From contig OY740768.1 in the NCBI GenBank assembly GCA_963513935.1, forward strand, positions 46,657,142 to 46,721,141: a stretch of 64,000 nt of DNA, in the 5' to 3' direction. Below, piece after piece: positions 42,701 to 56,200 of the stretch. This DNA is from Aphrophora alni (lineage: Eukaryota > Arthropoda > Insecta > Hemiptera > Aphrophoridae). Position 1 is the stretch's first letter; each line of letters begins with the position of its first letter. The position numbers and the translations under genes are program-made. The notes under the pieces are model-generated. The model was given only the letters and a program-made list of their open reading frames with translations. It did no database searches and was not told the DNA's origin.

Positions 42701-44207
42701 ATTTAATGATTGAAGTAAATAACAACTTGACAATGGGCTTGTAATATTTTATTTATGATGAAAAATATCTGTGATAAGCTTCTTTTGTTATTTATATGGC
42801 ATTTGGACTACATTTAAATGTGTACGTAACATTTAATATACCTAATTACAATAAAGGATATTATATTGTTTTTTAAATGAAAAATTGCATTGACAATTAA
42901 CATAGTATTTAAAACTGTGTTATATTCTTTTTGTTGTAATATATATTAGCATTTCAGGAGAAGATACACAACGATTCATAATTAATATACCTACTCATGA
43001 ATCCATGTAAAATTGCCATATTGTATCAATGAAACATGAGAAGTTTATTATCACCAGAAATAAACCATTTGAAAGTTTAGTGTACAATAATCTGTTACTA
43101 GCTTCTTTGTTTACATAACAATCATATTGTGTGTCTGTACATGCAAAGTTTTATGGTTAAAACCAAAAATTCATACATTTTTTAAAAACATCTTTGTATA
43201 ATATTTGTGATCTACGTATAGAATATTTTTGTAGTTTGTATCCAGGAAAGGTTAGAGTAGGTTATCTTTGTTTTATGTACAGAAATTAATAACATATTGC
43301 AACAAAATTTTGTACTTATTTTAGATGTTAAGATGAAATGTTTGAATTAATTATTAATATGTTTTGTTAATTTGCTCATTGTTATTAATATTCATGTATT
43401 TAATACACAATGATGTATATAGTTCTACAAAATGTAATAATAATTCTTTGAATTTAGAATATTAAATAAACATTTGCTATAAGAAACTCACATAACTAAA
43501 ATACACACAGCGATAATAATAGTAAAAATTAATTTTGGATAAAAGAGGGAAAGGAGAGAAATGATTGTAAACATCGAGATAACGATTTACCAGTTTAGGC
43601 CTTATTAAATTTAATCACATAAGGTTCAACAAGGAACACAAGTTACATTCACATATCCAATTCAATAGTCTATATTTTCAATACGCAATTCAGTTATAAG
43701 GAGTTCACAAATAAAGAATAGAAATAATTATTTAAACACTTTTGGATAAACAAAGTCAAAATTAAGATAAATAATAATTTGAGTTGTCTTGGGTTAATGA
43801 AAGAAGCAAATAACTTGTGAAGGGAACAGCGATGGCCATCTTATCTTGTCGCATGGCTAGTCAATGGAATAGTGGAAATGAAATAGGCTTCAGTTTTATA
43901 AAACAGAAATAAATATCGTTGGCGGTAATTCAAAATTACAGTACTTCAATAGTATAATAAATAAGACAAGGAAATAATGTTAAATAAAATAAAATTTGTA
44001 TTCAATTAACTCAAATAAATAGTAAAGAAAATAAATAAATAAATGAGATTTAGAAAGTTAGTTTAAAACGTTTATATATAAAAAATATTGTGAAACTTTA
44101 ATAACCAGAGCGGTAAGGGGAGGAAGAAGAACTAAACTAATTAAGGAGAATATTTTGTTACAATAATGAAAAACAAGCATTCCCTTTCTTGCTCTCAGCC
44201 TAGGCAA

Positions 44208-44255
<48 letters not shown>

Positions 44256-47200
44256 GTGTTGCTCTTACAGAAGATTTAGATTTGGACTATATATTGGGAA
44301 ATAAAATAGTTTTTCAACTTATGCAGTGAAAGTAAATAAATACAAGGGAAGAACAGAATCAACAAGGACTGATAAGTATTTATGTATTAAGAATAAATTG
44401 GACCTGCATTTAGTAATCGTATCTCATACAAATTTGAATGACCACCAGTAGGCAACCTGGGTCTTTGTAACACCTTTTATATAGAACATAAGAAATTTTT
44501 ATTATTGTGGACTTTTAAAAGATTGGGCTACTTGTGATTTGAAGAAATTAAAACTAAATTGGGACAATACTTTAGAAACATTATATTATAAAATAACATT
44601 AAGTTGGATAGGTTAATTCTTTTTTATGTGATGCATGTAATAATTTAATTTAGACGGTTTGTGCAGATGTATTGAACTTTTAACCCACAGTAATCCCGAG
44701 TAGAGTTTTCTCAAAAATAAGAATAATAAAAAAAGTGAACCTAATAATTTGTATAACAATACTGAATAATATTAAAAATATTATAAGAAAATTATTATAT
44801 GTGTTGTAAAACTTTAGGAATGTAAACTAAATTAAGCTAATAAACTGTAAAAACTTTCTCAGTACGAATTGAAAATGAACCTTGTCTTTGAAAATAAAAA
44901 ATTAATAGGACTTGCTTTGTATGTACCATAAATGTAGCTTTTAATAACGTTCCATGTTCATTTTTGTTTTTTCCCAATTATTTAATTTGTGTTTTTTCAC
45001 ATGGTTTGAGTCATTAATCTTAAAACATTTTACCTAAAATTTAAATGAAGTTAGTAGATCCGATTTTGAAAATGACATTTTATAATGGTCCCATAGCCAG
45101 TTTTTAAATATTTTACTGATAAACCTTACAAACCAGCATTTAGAACGATGGTAACCAATATGTTCTGTTTGAGTTCTTAGATACTACATTAGAGAAAAAT
45201 TTCATTAAAACCTATAGAGCCAATTTGTGTTTTTTCCTTGTTGCAGCTGCCCTTTAATTTTTTTGAGTTATAAAACGTCTTAAGATATGGTCATAATATA
45301 TATGCTCACTTAAATATTTGATTAAAATCAATTCACACATTTGGGCTGTAGAGCAGTCTATATACAACAAACAGACATCATTTCCTAAAACCACTCTTTT
45401 CAGATTCAGAGGACCTCAGAACTGTGCAAAAATACTCGACATTAAATTGTTGACCCATTGTGTAACTTTATCTACACTACATATATGTGACAAAGTAAAA
45501 ATGTATGAAAACTGAAGTCGGACTGTTATGTAATTAAGGAAGGAAACTGGCCACAGATTGTCTTAGTTATGTTTACTCATGATTTTAGTCTTTATTAATG
45601 CCTTGTTTGTATAAAATATTACATTAAGTAACATAAATAACAATACAAAATTGTAGAATTAGCTAGTAAAGTTGAACATTTTCTAAAAAAAATATCTTGG
45701 TCGTGATGCCATGCAGTTTCAATATGCATGAAAAATTCTCTTTTTCTAAAAATATTGCATTTCAGTAAACAGTCCAGAACTAAGTTTTGTTGTTTGTTTT
45801 GGGCTTTCCTGAATCTTATAATTGTCACTAAAATTTGTAAATATATATACTCCTATGTATTTGTAATGTTTTCTTGTAAATGCTAAAAGGTGCATTGGAG
45901 AAAAAAAAGAAAGAAAAATCCAACTCACCTTTTACAACAACTGTTTGAAAAAGTTTGTAGGCTAAAAATACTAGTTTGTAAAATTAAAATACTAGCTTTT
46001 TGTAGTAGTTCTTTTGGAATCATTTCTCTCCTGTAGGTCACAATATTTCATTGTGTAGAGATTTAAGAATCTATCCTATATTTCCCAGATTTCTTTTGTA
46101 TCATATTAAATAAGGTCACTAAAACTATCTTAATTCTTAAACTTCATAACCCCAAGTTTTGGGGAAAAGGTATTAACATATTTAAAAGACGCACAAAATA
46201 AAAATATATAACATAATACATATAAATAAATATTGAGCTTGACTTGTGAGATAATATTAGATAGAATAAAACTCGAACACAAGATCTCACAAAAATTACA
46301 TTTACGTTTCAAGGACAAAGTTGCCATTCTCAGTGATACATGAGCTACCATAACTAAAATTTGACTTTTAACTTATAGTTTATGAGTTATAGTTTAGTTA
46401 TTGTAGCTCATGTATCACATAACATGTTGACTTTGTCGTTGAAATCCGTTTGATTAAGTAAATTTGGTGAGATCTTGTGTTCGAGTTTTATTCTACCAAA
46501 TAATACATGATTAACTGTACTATTTGTGGGCTAATGTAAAGTTTCAGTGTAATTAAAAGATGTATTACAAGAGCAAGAACATTAGGATATGTGCCATGAT
46601 AAGATTGCACTACCTCTATCATATCATTTCTCTGTAAAGTAATGGTTTTCTCAATCATATCAACTTAGTTGAAATACATACTTTATAAAAAAAAAACAAA
46701 TATTCATATAATAAGTAATTATTAAACTTTTAATAGACTTATATTTTTCAATGTTTTTGTTCTTGGTTTGCTGATAATTATTATTTTACTTGAAATTAAG
46801 GAATATTTACAGAGTAAAGGAGACAGGAACTTGATTAAAGGCAGAGGTGATGTCATTGCCAGAAGCCCTCGCAACATCTTTTCTCCCGCTAGCTACTCAC
46901 CTTCTGTGTAAGTTTGTGTTCATTATATTTTTCTGTATAACCTCAAACTAAAAATAACTACGTAAGTAGTACTTTATACAATTATTATTTATTTCAGTTC
47001 ATTCAAAATTATTGTAAGTATATATCAGATTACCCAGAATAAGTACCTGGTTTACTTAACAGAATAAGTCAGTAGGTTTACTGTTTTATTTTCACGAGAT
47101 TACCTTTATATATTGGGTAATAGTGTTGATGTGCATAATACTGAAATCTTGTACTAGAAACTTGTCAGAATAGTTCATTGTAGACCTTTCTTTATTTTGT

Positions 47201-50200
47201 GAGCTCACTGTAGTGACTTTTTAATTTATAACAAAATATAATAAAGTGTTTATAAATTAATTTGATTATTAACTTTAATAACTTTTGAAACTAGAAGTAT
47301 GAATATTTGTCAATGACTCTTCACCCTAGACGAGTATAAGCATGCTTTTTAAATGTGGACTTCAAAATTGGTTGATGCAGAATCTCCAACTCAGTTGCCA
47401 TAAGTTGTTATCAATAAAACTGTCATTTTACAGTTTTACCTTAGGCTTATACTATAATTTTTTTCTGCTTTTTATGATGCCAGTATGTTGTTTCTATTTC
47501 GCTCTACAATCCAAACTGATTATAATCAAATTTTTTTATGTTGGCATATTTTGGCTAAATCTTGGAACTAGGCTCTAACAATTTTGAAAAAATTTTGCTA
47601 AGTATGGTCAAAGGGTCCAAACAAAATAAGTTGGGTTGCCATCTCTCCCATCAATAAAAAAAAAAAAAATCTCATGAGCTTATAATGCTACCGTAATTTT
47701 GGTTGTAAATAAACCATCAACTCAGGGTAACAACATAAATCACAAGACCCCGACCCCCACCAAAATAGTCATGAACACCAAACTTTTCAGCACAGCCCAT
47801 ATCATACATTAAACTTAATTGTATATAATCATAATATTTCTAACACATATAGTTTTAAACACCCAATGCATAAGTTTTGTTACTCAAAGTGTGGCGAAAA
47901 TAAAAATTAAAAAAAAAAAAAAAAACGAAGAGAAATTAATGTGAAAAAAGGTTTCAACAGGCAGGGGAAAGAGAAAAAGAGTCATTATTGGAGAGGAGGT
48001 GTACAAGCTAGGCAGATCATAAAAAGGACTGTAAAATAATTAGATATGTATAATTTATTTAAAAGAGAACAAAGGTATATCATCTCATATATAAAAAGAT
48101 ATGTGAACATCTCTTCTAACCACTTAATTTTCGAAAAGAAATACCTGATTTATAAATGTCTGCAAAACTTGTAAGTGGCCAAAACCAAAATCAACATACA
48201 TGGATTAACTACATAAGCAATAACCAACCTATTCTCATAAACTATAAACTCCAATCAATTAATTAGATAATCTAACTCATTTAATTCCTTTATTTTGCTC
48301 ACATTATGTTGTTCAAACCTTCCACTCATCATCTCATACCAACACCCAAATCTATCACTCATCTAGCCTGTAAGTTATCAACAAATTGATGTTGTTAATG
48401 GTACGGTAAGTATTTAATATTTATTTGAGACAATTATAATTATTATTACTGTTATTATTTGCGTATCCATATACATAAAAGCTAGCTGAGACAATTCAAA
48501 GACAATACACAAGATTAAGAACTGAATTATATGAATAAAAATTGTAAATAATTATATTGTAAGGACAATAATTGTTTTCAATAAATAACTGTTCATTATT
48601 TCGTTTATTTATAAGCTGTTATGAAAGACATTCTCTTAAAATTGATTTTACCGATTTAATTAAAAATTTCGTAAAATATGAAGATTAATCACCCAAACAC
48701 CCATGTGCAATAATTGCAAGGGAATATATATATATATATATAACTTTAGGAATAATTGACAAAAATTATGTAACCTTGACCACCGTCATTAGTAGTCAAT
48801 TTTAATCAAATACAATTTACATCAAGTTTATGGGATAAGCAAAGGAAGTTTAGACCCTATTTAATTAAATATTTTAAACCCTATAAAAAATATTATACTT
48901 TAAATATTTTTACAAAGGATGCGTCCTTGGGTAATTTGAGCTTTTTGACTAACCACTACCAAAAAGTTTCTTAACAATCTATTATTTCTTAAATATTGTT
49001 TACGTTAAGCAATGAATGATTTCTAACAATGTTTTGTTTAATTTTTGATAAAATTTATTGTAATAATTTGGTAATATTTAATATATTACTGTCTTCAAAG
49101 TTTCTAGACAACATTAAATTTTTAGAAATCAAAAACTTTTTATCTAAGACCACGTTTATATATTGTCCGAATATATCTCTAGAGCAAACCACTGGACCTA
49201 TTTTTTGCTGTTTTCACTACTCTCTTCTGTAGATAGTTTAGTTGTGTATTATAAACAAAGCGTAATTTTGAATTTTTATTATTTTAAACATACTTCATAA
49301 ATTATCAAAAAAATTGTTAATGGGGAGAGGGGTGATCCCATCAGAAGAAATATATAGAGAAAAACTGAAATTGAATAAAATATATTTTTTTTATATTGTT
49401 AAAACTTTTTTCCATGATTTTGTCTCGGAACAAATATTTTGCACTAACATCCTCAGTTTGTTATTTATTTATTTCATTATTATCATAAAATATAGCAAAA
49501 TCAGTAATTCTTGAATTATGATCTCTTTATTGATAATTGTTCCGTTCTGCTAATGAATTTGTTTATTGTAGATCAACACCTTCAAGTAAATACACCAGTC
49601 GTACAAATGCAGGTCAAACCGTATGTGTATTTGGTGAGCATGGACAAGGAGATTTGGCGAACTGGAAAGCTGAAAACAGTTTGGTATTTAATATTTGTCC
49701 TTATAGTGATGAACCTTTACTTGCACAACAGAAGACTATGTTGGAATCACTGTCCGACAAAGCTGCCATTTTGAAAGATATTATTGAACGTATTGGATGC
49801 CAAGTGGTTGAAACTCATGGCTTAGCGAAACCTTTAATCCATGGCACTCGAAGCCATGTAAGTATAGTACATCATATCAGTTCAAATAGTTTTCTAATAA
49901 TGTTGATTGCAATTGAGGACAATCTTGAATTATTAAAAGTAGTTGACGAAGAGGATCATTTCTAAGCTCTGTTCTTTATAAAAAACAAATTAGACTTAGC
50001 TTTTAGTCAGTATACATAGAAATTTGAGGAATGTGTAATTGATTATTAATGTTTATTATGTATAAACCCCTTTTCTTTTTTGGTTTTGTGATCAAATTCC
50101 TCTTGCTTCGATAGAAGATATTGATAAACTTATTGATTTTCCAAGTTTTTACTCCATTCCAACATTATATTGTAAATCTTGACTTTGTCTATGGAATAGT

Positions 50201-53200
50201 TTTTGTCAACATTATGTAGAAAATAAATTGTCAGAGAGTAATAAATAAAATCTCAATTTCAGAGAATTTATGGTGTTATTGGTGATCAAGTCTTGACAAT
50301 TTATCATGTAATAAATAACGCATAAGGCATCCTTGCAGAGATGTGTTATATCATTGTTAGGCTTTCGTAAGGAAACATTTAAAAGAAGAATTTATTATTC
50401 TATTTAATGAATATTATTAACTTTCCCAGACTAATGACAGATATACCTGCATAAGTTTATCTGTTTCAAGGGCGGGATTATATACGCGTATTTGACTGAT
50501 ATATTTATACTGTGGGCTAATGACGGATATATACAAACAGCAGTACAGTAGAACTCCAATTATCCAAATTCATTGGGACCGGACCCGATTCGGATAATTA
50601 GGGAACGAAAAGTAACGAATAAGTAATTAAATGGGAAAAAAAATTAAATAGTTGTTTTTACCTACAGTACATAGATAATGTAATAAAAGAGAGGGGTTAA
50701 TAATTTAACATTTTTTATTTATTTATTATAATATCTCATCTATGACAAACTTTACAACTTAGTATTGTTTGAGAGCACTATAAATATTTATTCAAATTTT
50801 ATTATTAGCTCCTTTTCTCAGGGCGAAATTGTGAGTTTAAATTTTACAAAGTTTCTCCTTTTTAATAATCTAAAACGATATCAATTCTAATTTTGTATAA
50901 ATTTATGTATCATTATAATTTGTGATCTTATCTTTAACAAAATGGCTTAAATATTGGTTTATAAATGTATTTATTTATTTAAAAAGATAGATCAGATTTT
51001 TATAAGTTCTTTTCCTAGTTTTCTTAGGAAAACCATATTTTACATTATCTTGAAGAGTTAAATTTGGATGTGTATTGTTTTAATACTATTATTTTTCTAG
51101 TTTAAATTTTATATGCTAATATTTATTCCTATAATGTTCTTAATGTCTCCTTCGTAAATTGATTCCTTTTATATATTTATTTGAATTTTTTGAAATGATT
51201 AAAATTTTAATAGTTCTCCGCTTAGATACCAAAGACGAACTGAATTTATTGTTCTTTTTGCAACAAAGGGTCAGAATAGATTGATTATTATATTTCTTTG
51301 TCTTAGAGCCATATACACTTTTTTTCATATATCCATCTTATTTCTCTGTAGTATATATATATATTCCCAATTCTTTCAATTAATTTTATATTCATAATAA
51401 TATGCACTGCCTTGGTAGCCATAGATCGCAGTTGTATATTGTCTGACATTTAGTCTGCCGTGGGCTCTAGTTAACCTCCCTTTGTATGAAACACTTAACA
51501 ACACTTATTTGGATTTCATTTACCACAGTTTGAAGCAATTATTATATAATTATTTACACTTATCAACTAACACATATACCTTAATAACTATTTATATAAA
51601 TCACATTTCATTTATACATCAAACTTTCTCCATCCTATCTCATTATTCATAAAACATATATTTACAAAGTTCATACTTTTATTATGTAGATTTTGTATCT
51701 ATTTATCTTTCATCATTTAATTCTATATAATGTCAATTGATTTATTTCTGTATCTTACTTCAAAAGTAATCTATAATTTAAACTCCTATAACACAAGATT
51801 AATTTTACTTTAGCTGGCAAAGTATATTATTTAATAACATCAGTATAGTTATTTTACGGGTTATTATATACAGGTTTTATTACTTTTATTATCATTGGGA
51901 TTGTATTAATAATTTTCTAACTGGTTAGGCCTAAAATTCGATCTGATAATTGTTTGGGCTAGCCCTATTGATACCTATCCTTTAAATTTGTTATAATACA
52001 GTTGTTATATGTATTTCACTTAAACATCTCTAGTAAATTGCGTTGTCTTGACGTAGTACCAAATTTCCGAGCAGTAAGATCCCACAGGCGAGCAGTTGTA
52101 CAGCTTCGCATTCCGGTTGCCATTCCATCCACTTAAAGGCATTTTCAAAATACATTAACGCTTCTCTGTGCGTAAAAACACTTTCATCTTCTGTTTCTTC
52201 CTTAGTTTCATCATTGTCCTTGTCGTATCACCTTGTTATTCTTCTAAAACATTCTGTGATTTCGTCATCAGTCAATATCTGGAATCCTTGATCGTCTTTA
52301 TTATACCGCAGCCACTCCTCCACATCATAAACATTGCATTCTGAACAACCCACGATTGCACTAGCCATGTTTATAAAGTCTCCCATGGAGAGTTCCTTCT
52401 CTTGTTCATTTTCTTTGCTTTTCTAGTTCAAATTGTTCTTTGGTTGATGTGCCATTTATTTAGTTCCAAGCTCTTTTAATGTAAAGCTTTTAACCATATT
52501 CTAGGAATCCACAATTATGTAACGGCAGTTTTTCAAATTAATTTTTAATACAAATCCAGAACTCATTTTTCATTGTGATCTTCAGCCAGTAGCAGTATAC
52601 TAAGCAATTGATGTCTGTAGTATCGTTTGGTGCACTCAATTACACCATGGGCTGCAGCAGACTGGTCACATTAGGTGGCAAGAACAGACATTTAAAATCT
52701 CCGTTAGCTCTCTTGAGAAACTCAAAGGGAGGATGTCACATTGTCAATGATGAGCAGAACCTTCCCTGTTTTTCCAATTTCTTCTTTAATTTTTTTTTAC
52801 CTCAGGGATTGTAGGTTTTGTTGTATCATTCCTAAAATATAGTGTTCATCCTTGTACTTTTTTGGTTCAAGTAGGTCACTGGTAAATTGTTTACATTTTT
52901 GAAATTTCTTGGCTTTTATTGCTTTGCCAATCATTAGTAATGGTAATGATGGTTGCCTGTAGAGTTAGCACAAACGAGAATTGTGAAACCTTCTTTACTG
53001 ATCTATGTCCTGGAGTACTTTGTTCTCTTTTGGATGCCTAAGTTTTTCTCAGCAAATCTTTCCAGTTCAAACCGGTTTCATCGGTTTTACACAAGTTCAG
53101 GATCGTAGTGTTTAGTTTCTAATTTAAAAGTTTCCAAAAACTATTGGCATCTTCACAATTGGCAGAAAGTTTTTTCTCTCTCTCTACATCTAACTCCCGA

Positions 53201-56200
53201 ATGCCATGTCTGGATTTAAAATTCCGGAGTCAACCCTGGCTTGCTTTAAAATCAGTTACACCCATTTTTTCACAAAACTTCCGTGCTTTTTCAAATAAAA
53301 TCTGTCCTAAAATCGGTTGTCCAATCGAACAGTGTAGCAGAAACCACATGAAAACAGCATTCTCAATCTGCTTGCCTTTTTATTAAATTTTTACAACATT
53401 GTATATTCTAATGTAATATTATATATTGTTATATTTATGAAAATAAGCATTTTAGGTATACATTTTATACACTCTAACTTATGTATTTATGATAAACTTT
53501 GTTTTTGCTACATTTCTCAATTTTTATATAGTGACACTTGGCCATGTTTTCAACTTTTTATTTAATTTGTAGAACTTAGTATTTATTTGACCAAAATGAA
53601 CCAATAGAAAGACAAACTTGGTGAGGGTTAATGTCCGATATATATACCTAACACTTTTTGTACAAAATTGTAACAAAACAAACTATTTTAGGCTTCCGAC
53701 AAACATATTTATAAGGGTTGAATTGTCAAGGCTATTGAAGTCTATAATTATAGATTTTCCAACGAAATTGTTTCAAGTTACTCACTTTGAGATTGGCCAG
53801 ACATTGTCATGCAGAAACAAAATTCCGTGTGATAGCATCTTACGTTGTTGTTTTGTATATTCCTTCTAACAGGAAATATGCTCAAATGAGCAGATGATCT
53901 CATAGTATGCGACAAGAAATCATGTTTTTTTTCAATTTATCATTTACCCTAGTAAAAATCATTGTACCACAATAATTTGTAAACTGTTTTAAAGGTAATG
54001 TTCCACAGATTCATATTCATACAACCAAAAGTTCATAAAACATTAACAATTATATTTAATAAATTGGTGAAGTTTGTGTATTTCGTCACGAACGAGTTAC
54101 ACAGCAAAGTAAAACGCAAATTTTTTCATCCATTCGTCTAATTTTCACAAGCCCATATCTACCTTACAACTTTAAAACCTTACAACTTTAAAGTAATTTA
54201 TTTTATCGTATTTTTTTCTTCTTTCTATCTGTGCTTTCCAAATTATTGTGACTGTTATAGTTTTGGATAAATAAAAATAAACCAAGAATTTTGTACTTAA
54301 TTCATCTGAAATATCACTTTTTTCCAATTAAACTTTTAGCCTAATAAAACACATGCTATTGTAATAAATAATATACTGTTGACATCTTTATCTTATCTTT
54401 CAAGCTTTTATATTCATACAACAGATAGTACCAAAAATGAAAGTAGAAATTGTAAAAATTTGATGAAGTTGGTTTTTTTTCCATTAGGGAGAAGCACGTG
54501 ACTGCCCACTCATTGTTATATGACAAAATATGAATTTCTTGTTTATATATTTTTTATAAACGTAAATACTTAGCCAAATGCTACAAGTTGGTAATATTTT
54601 ATAGATATTTTCTTCCTCTTTCGAAGTACATATTCGAAATTATCATAGCTGTCATAGTTATTGAGATATATTACATTCTACGAAGTAGTAACCAAACCGA
54701 ACCAGACTCATTTTCTTTTCTGTGCAGTAAATTTTCTTTTCTAAATGTGTAATATCGATTACTTACATTGATGTTTTGCAACCATTCTGCACACCATTAA
54801 GAAGATGAAATTTAGATCTTTCGTCGGTACAACCCCATTATGTCGTAGGCCTAATATTAGACAAGCATTCTGAACTTGAAATTCTATTGGCTTGCAATGT
54901 TTTGTATTTTGGCATGCATAGTTCATAGTCTTGCAAGCTTGGCTTCATTTATTCTGTTTGGCTAGTGAACTTATTTATTTATTATAATTTGTTTATACAA
55001 GTTATAATATGTGTGTTATTGGTTCTAGAGTTTATTTATTTGAGTGAATTTTAAGTTTTTCCGTGATTTTGTTTCAAGCCTAACTAGTGCAAAGGTCTAG
55101 GTTATGTCAATTTAGGCCTTACTCTTTAGAAAATTTCCCCTCTGTCTATTAAAAATTTTATAAATTGATTTTTGTTTTTACCAAATTGTATCCACAACTA
55201 TATTAAAAACTTTTGTCTTGAAAAATTATAAAAAACCTTATTGTGTGGTAAATATAGACTTTTATGTGGCATTTTGGCTTCGGTTTTTGTTAGAATTTTT
55301 GATTCATGACATACTAACTCCGCAATTTTTACATCTAAAAGTTTTGACATTTCACACATAAAATCTATGTATCTTTCTGAGAAAAATGATAATAAGAATT
55401 TGTGTTTTGCATAACAGGCCTATTACTATTTTTATTGAATTTTTCAAAATAGGCCTAACTTTTTAGCAAGTTTCAAATTTTTACGTAAAAATATATTTTT
55501 TCTAACCTTCCACCTGATAACGGACCCATGTCGGACCCAGGCTCGGTCCAATAACTTGGCACCGTCTATAAAACACGTATTTTGCCATTCAACGTTACGC
55601 CCACTTAAAATTATCCGATCGCAATAAATAAAATACCGTTGGAAAGCTAATGTTCCATAGATGCATAATCATCCAAAAGAAATACCACAAAACGTTATAA
55701 ATAATATTCCAAAAATTGGTGAAGTTCGCATATTTTTGATGCGTAAAGTCGTAGATTTGAACTCTGCGCCTTTTCGTAAACGCGACGCCATTTTTCGCGA
55801 TATAATTACAACTCTATTTTTCTGTCATTTAAGTCAACTAAAACACTGTTCTATAGATCACATGTTTCTCTTTCCAACCGTAGATTACAAATTTTTCTGC
55901 GTCTCATAGATCCAGAGATATTCCTACTTGAACGTAGAACAAACTTGACGAGACGAAATTCGGTTGGCATTAGGTTTGCATTTCTCTATGGTTTCTAAAA
56001 TTATATTTCTTTACACTAAGTTGTAGGGGAAATTCCATCCTATAAGTTGGTACCACTTGATTTTGACAAATACTTACTAAGAAGCCTTTGTATTGATGTC
56101 CAAACGAAGCAAATGTGTGACGTAAAGTAAAGGCGTGGCACATATTGTTTTGGGGGTTATATATTTGTTATTTTGAAGGTTTGTGTATACAAATTGTATA

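Larger units (their letters stand above)
41401..46251. other. Intron 3, late segment
   Basis: Contains the poly-T tract and dispersed repeat copy 2. The rest shows no recognisable coding or TIR structure. Confidence 0.5.

Noticed and set aside
52608..53386. Plus-strand frames at 52608-52814 and 53144-53386
   Set aside because: They are shadows of the minus-strand Tigger-like transposase, whose minus-strand reading shows the family motifs.
53600..53640. TTAATGTCCGATATATATACC as the right end of a piggyBac-type MITE starting near 50410 (TTAACTTTCCCAGACTAATG)
   Set aside because: The similarity to the 50430-50530 sequence is short, and the orientation does not fit terminal inverted repeats.
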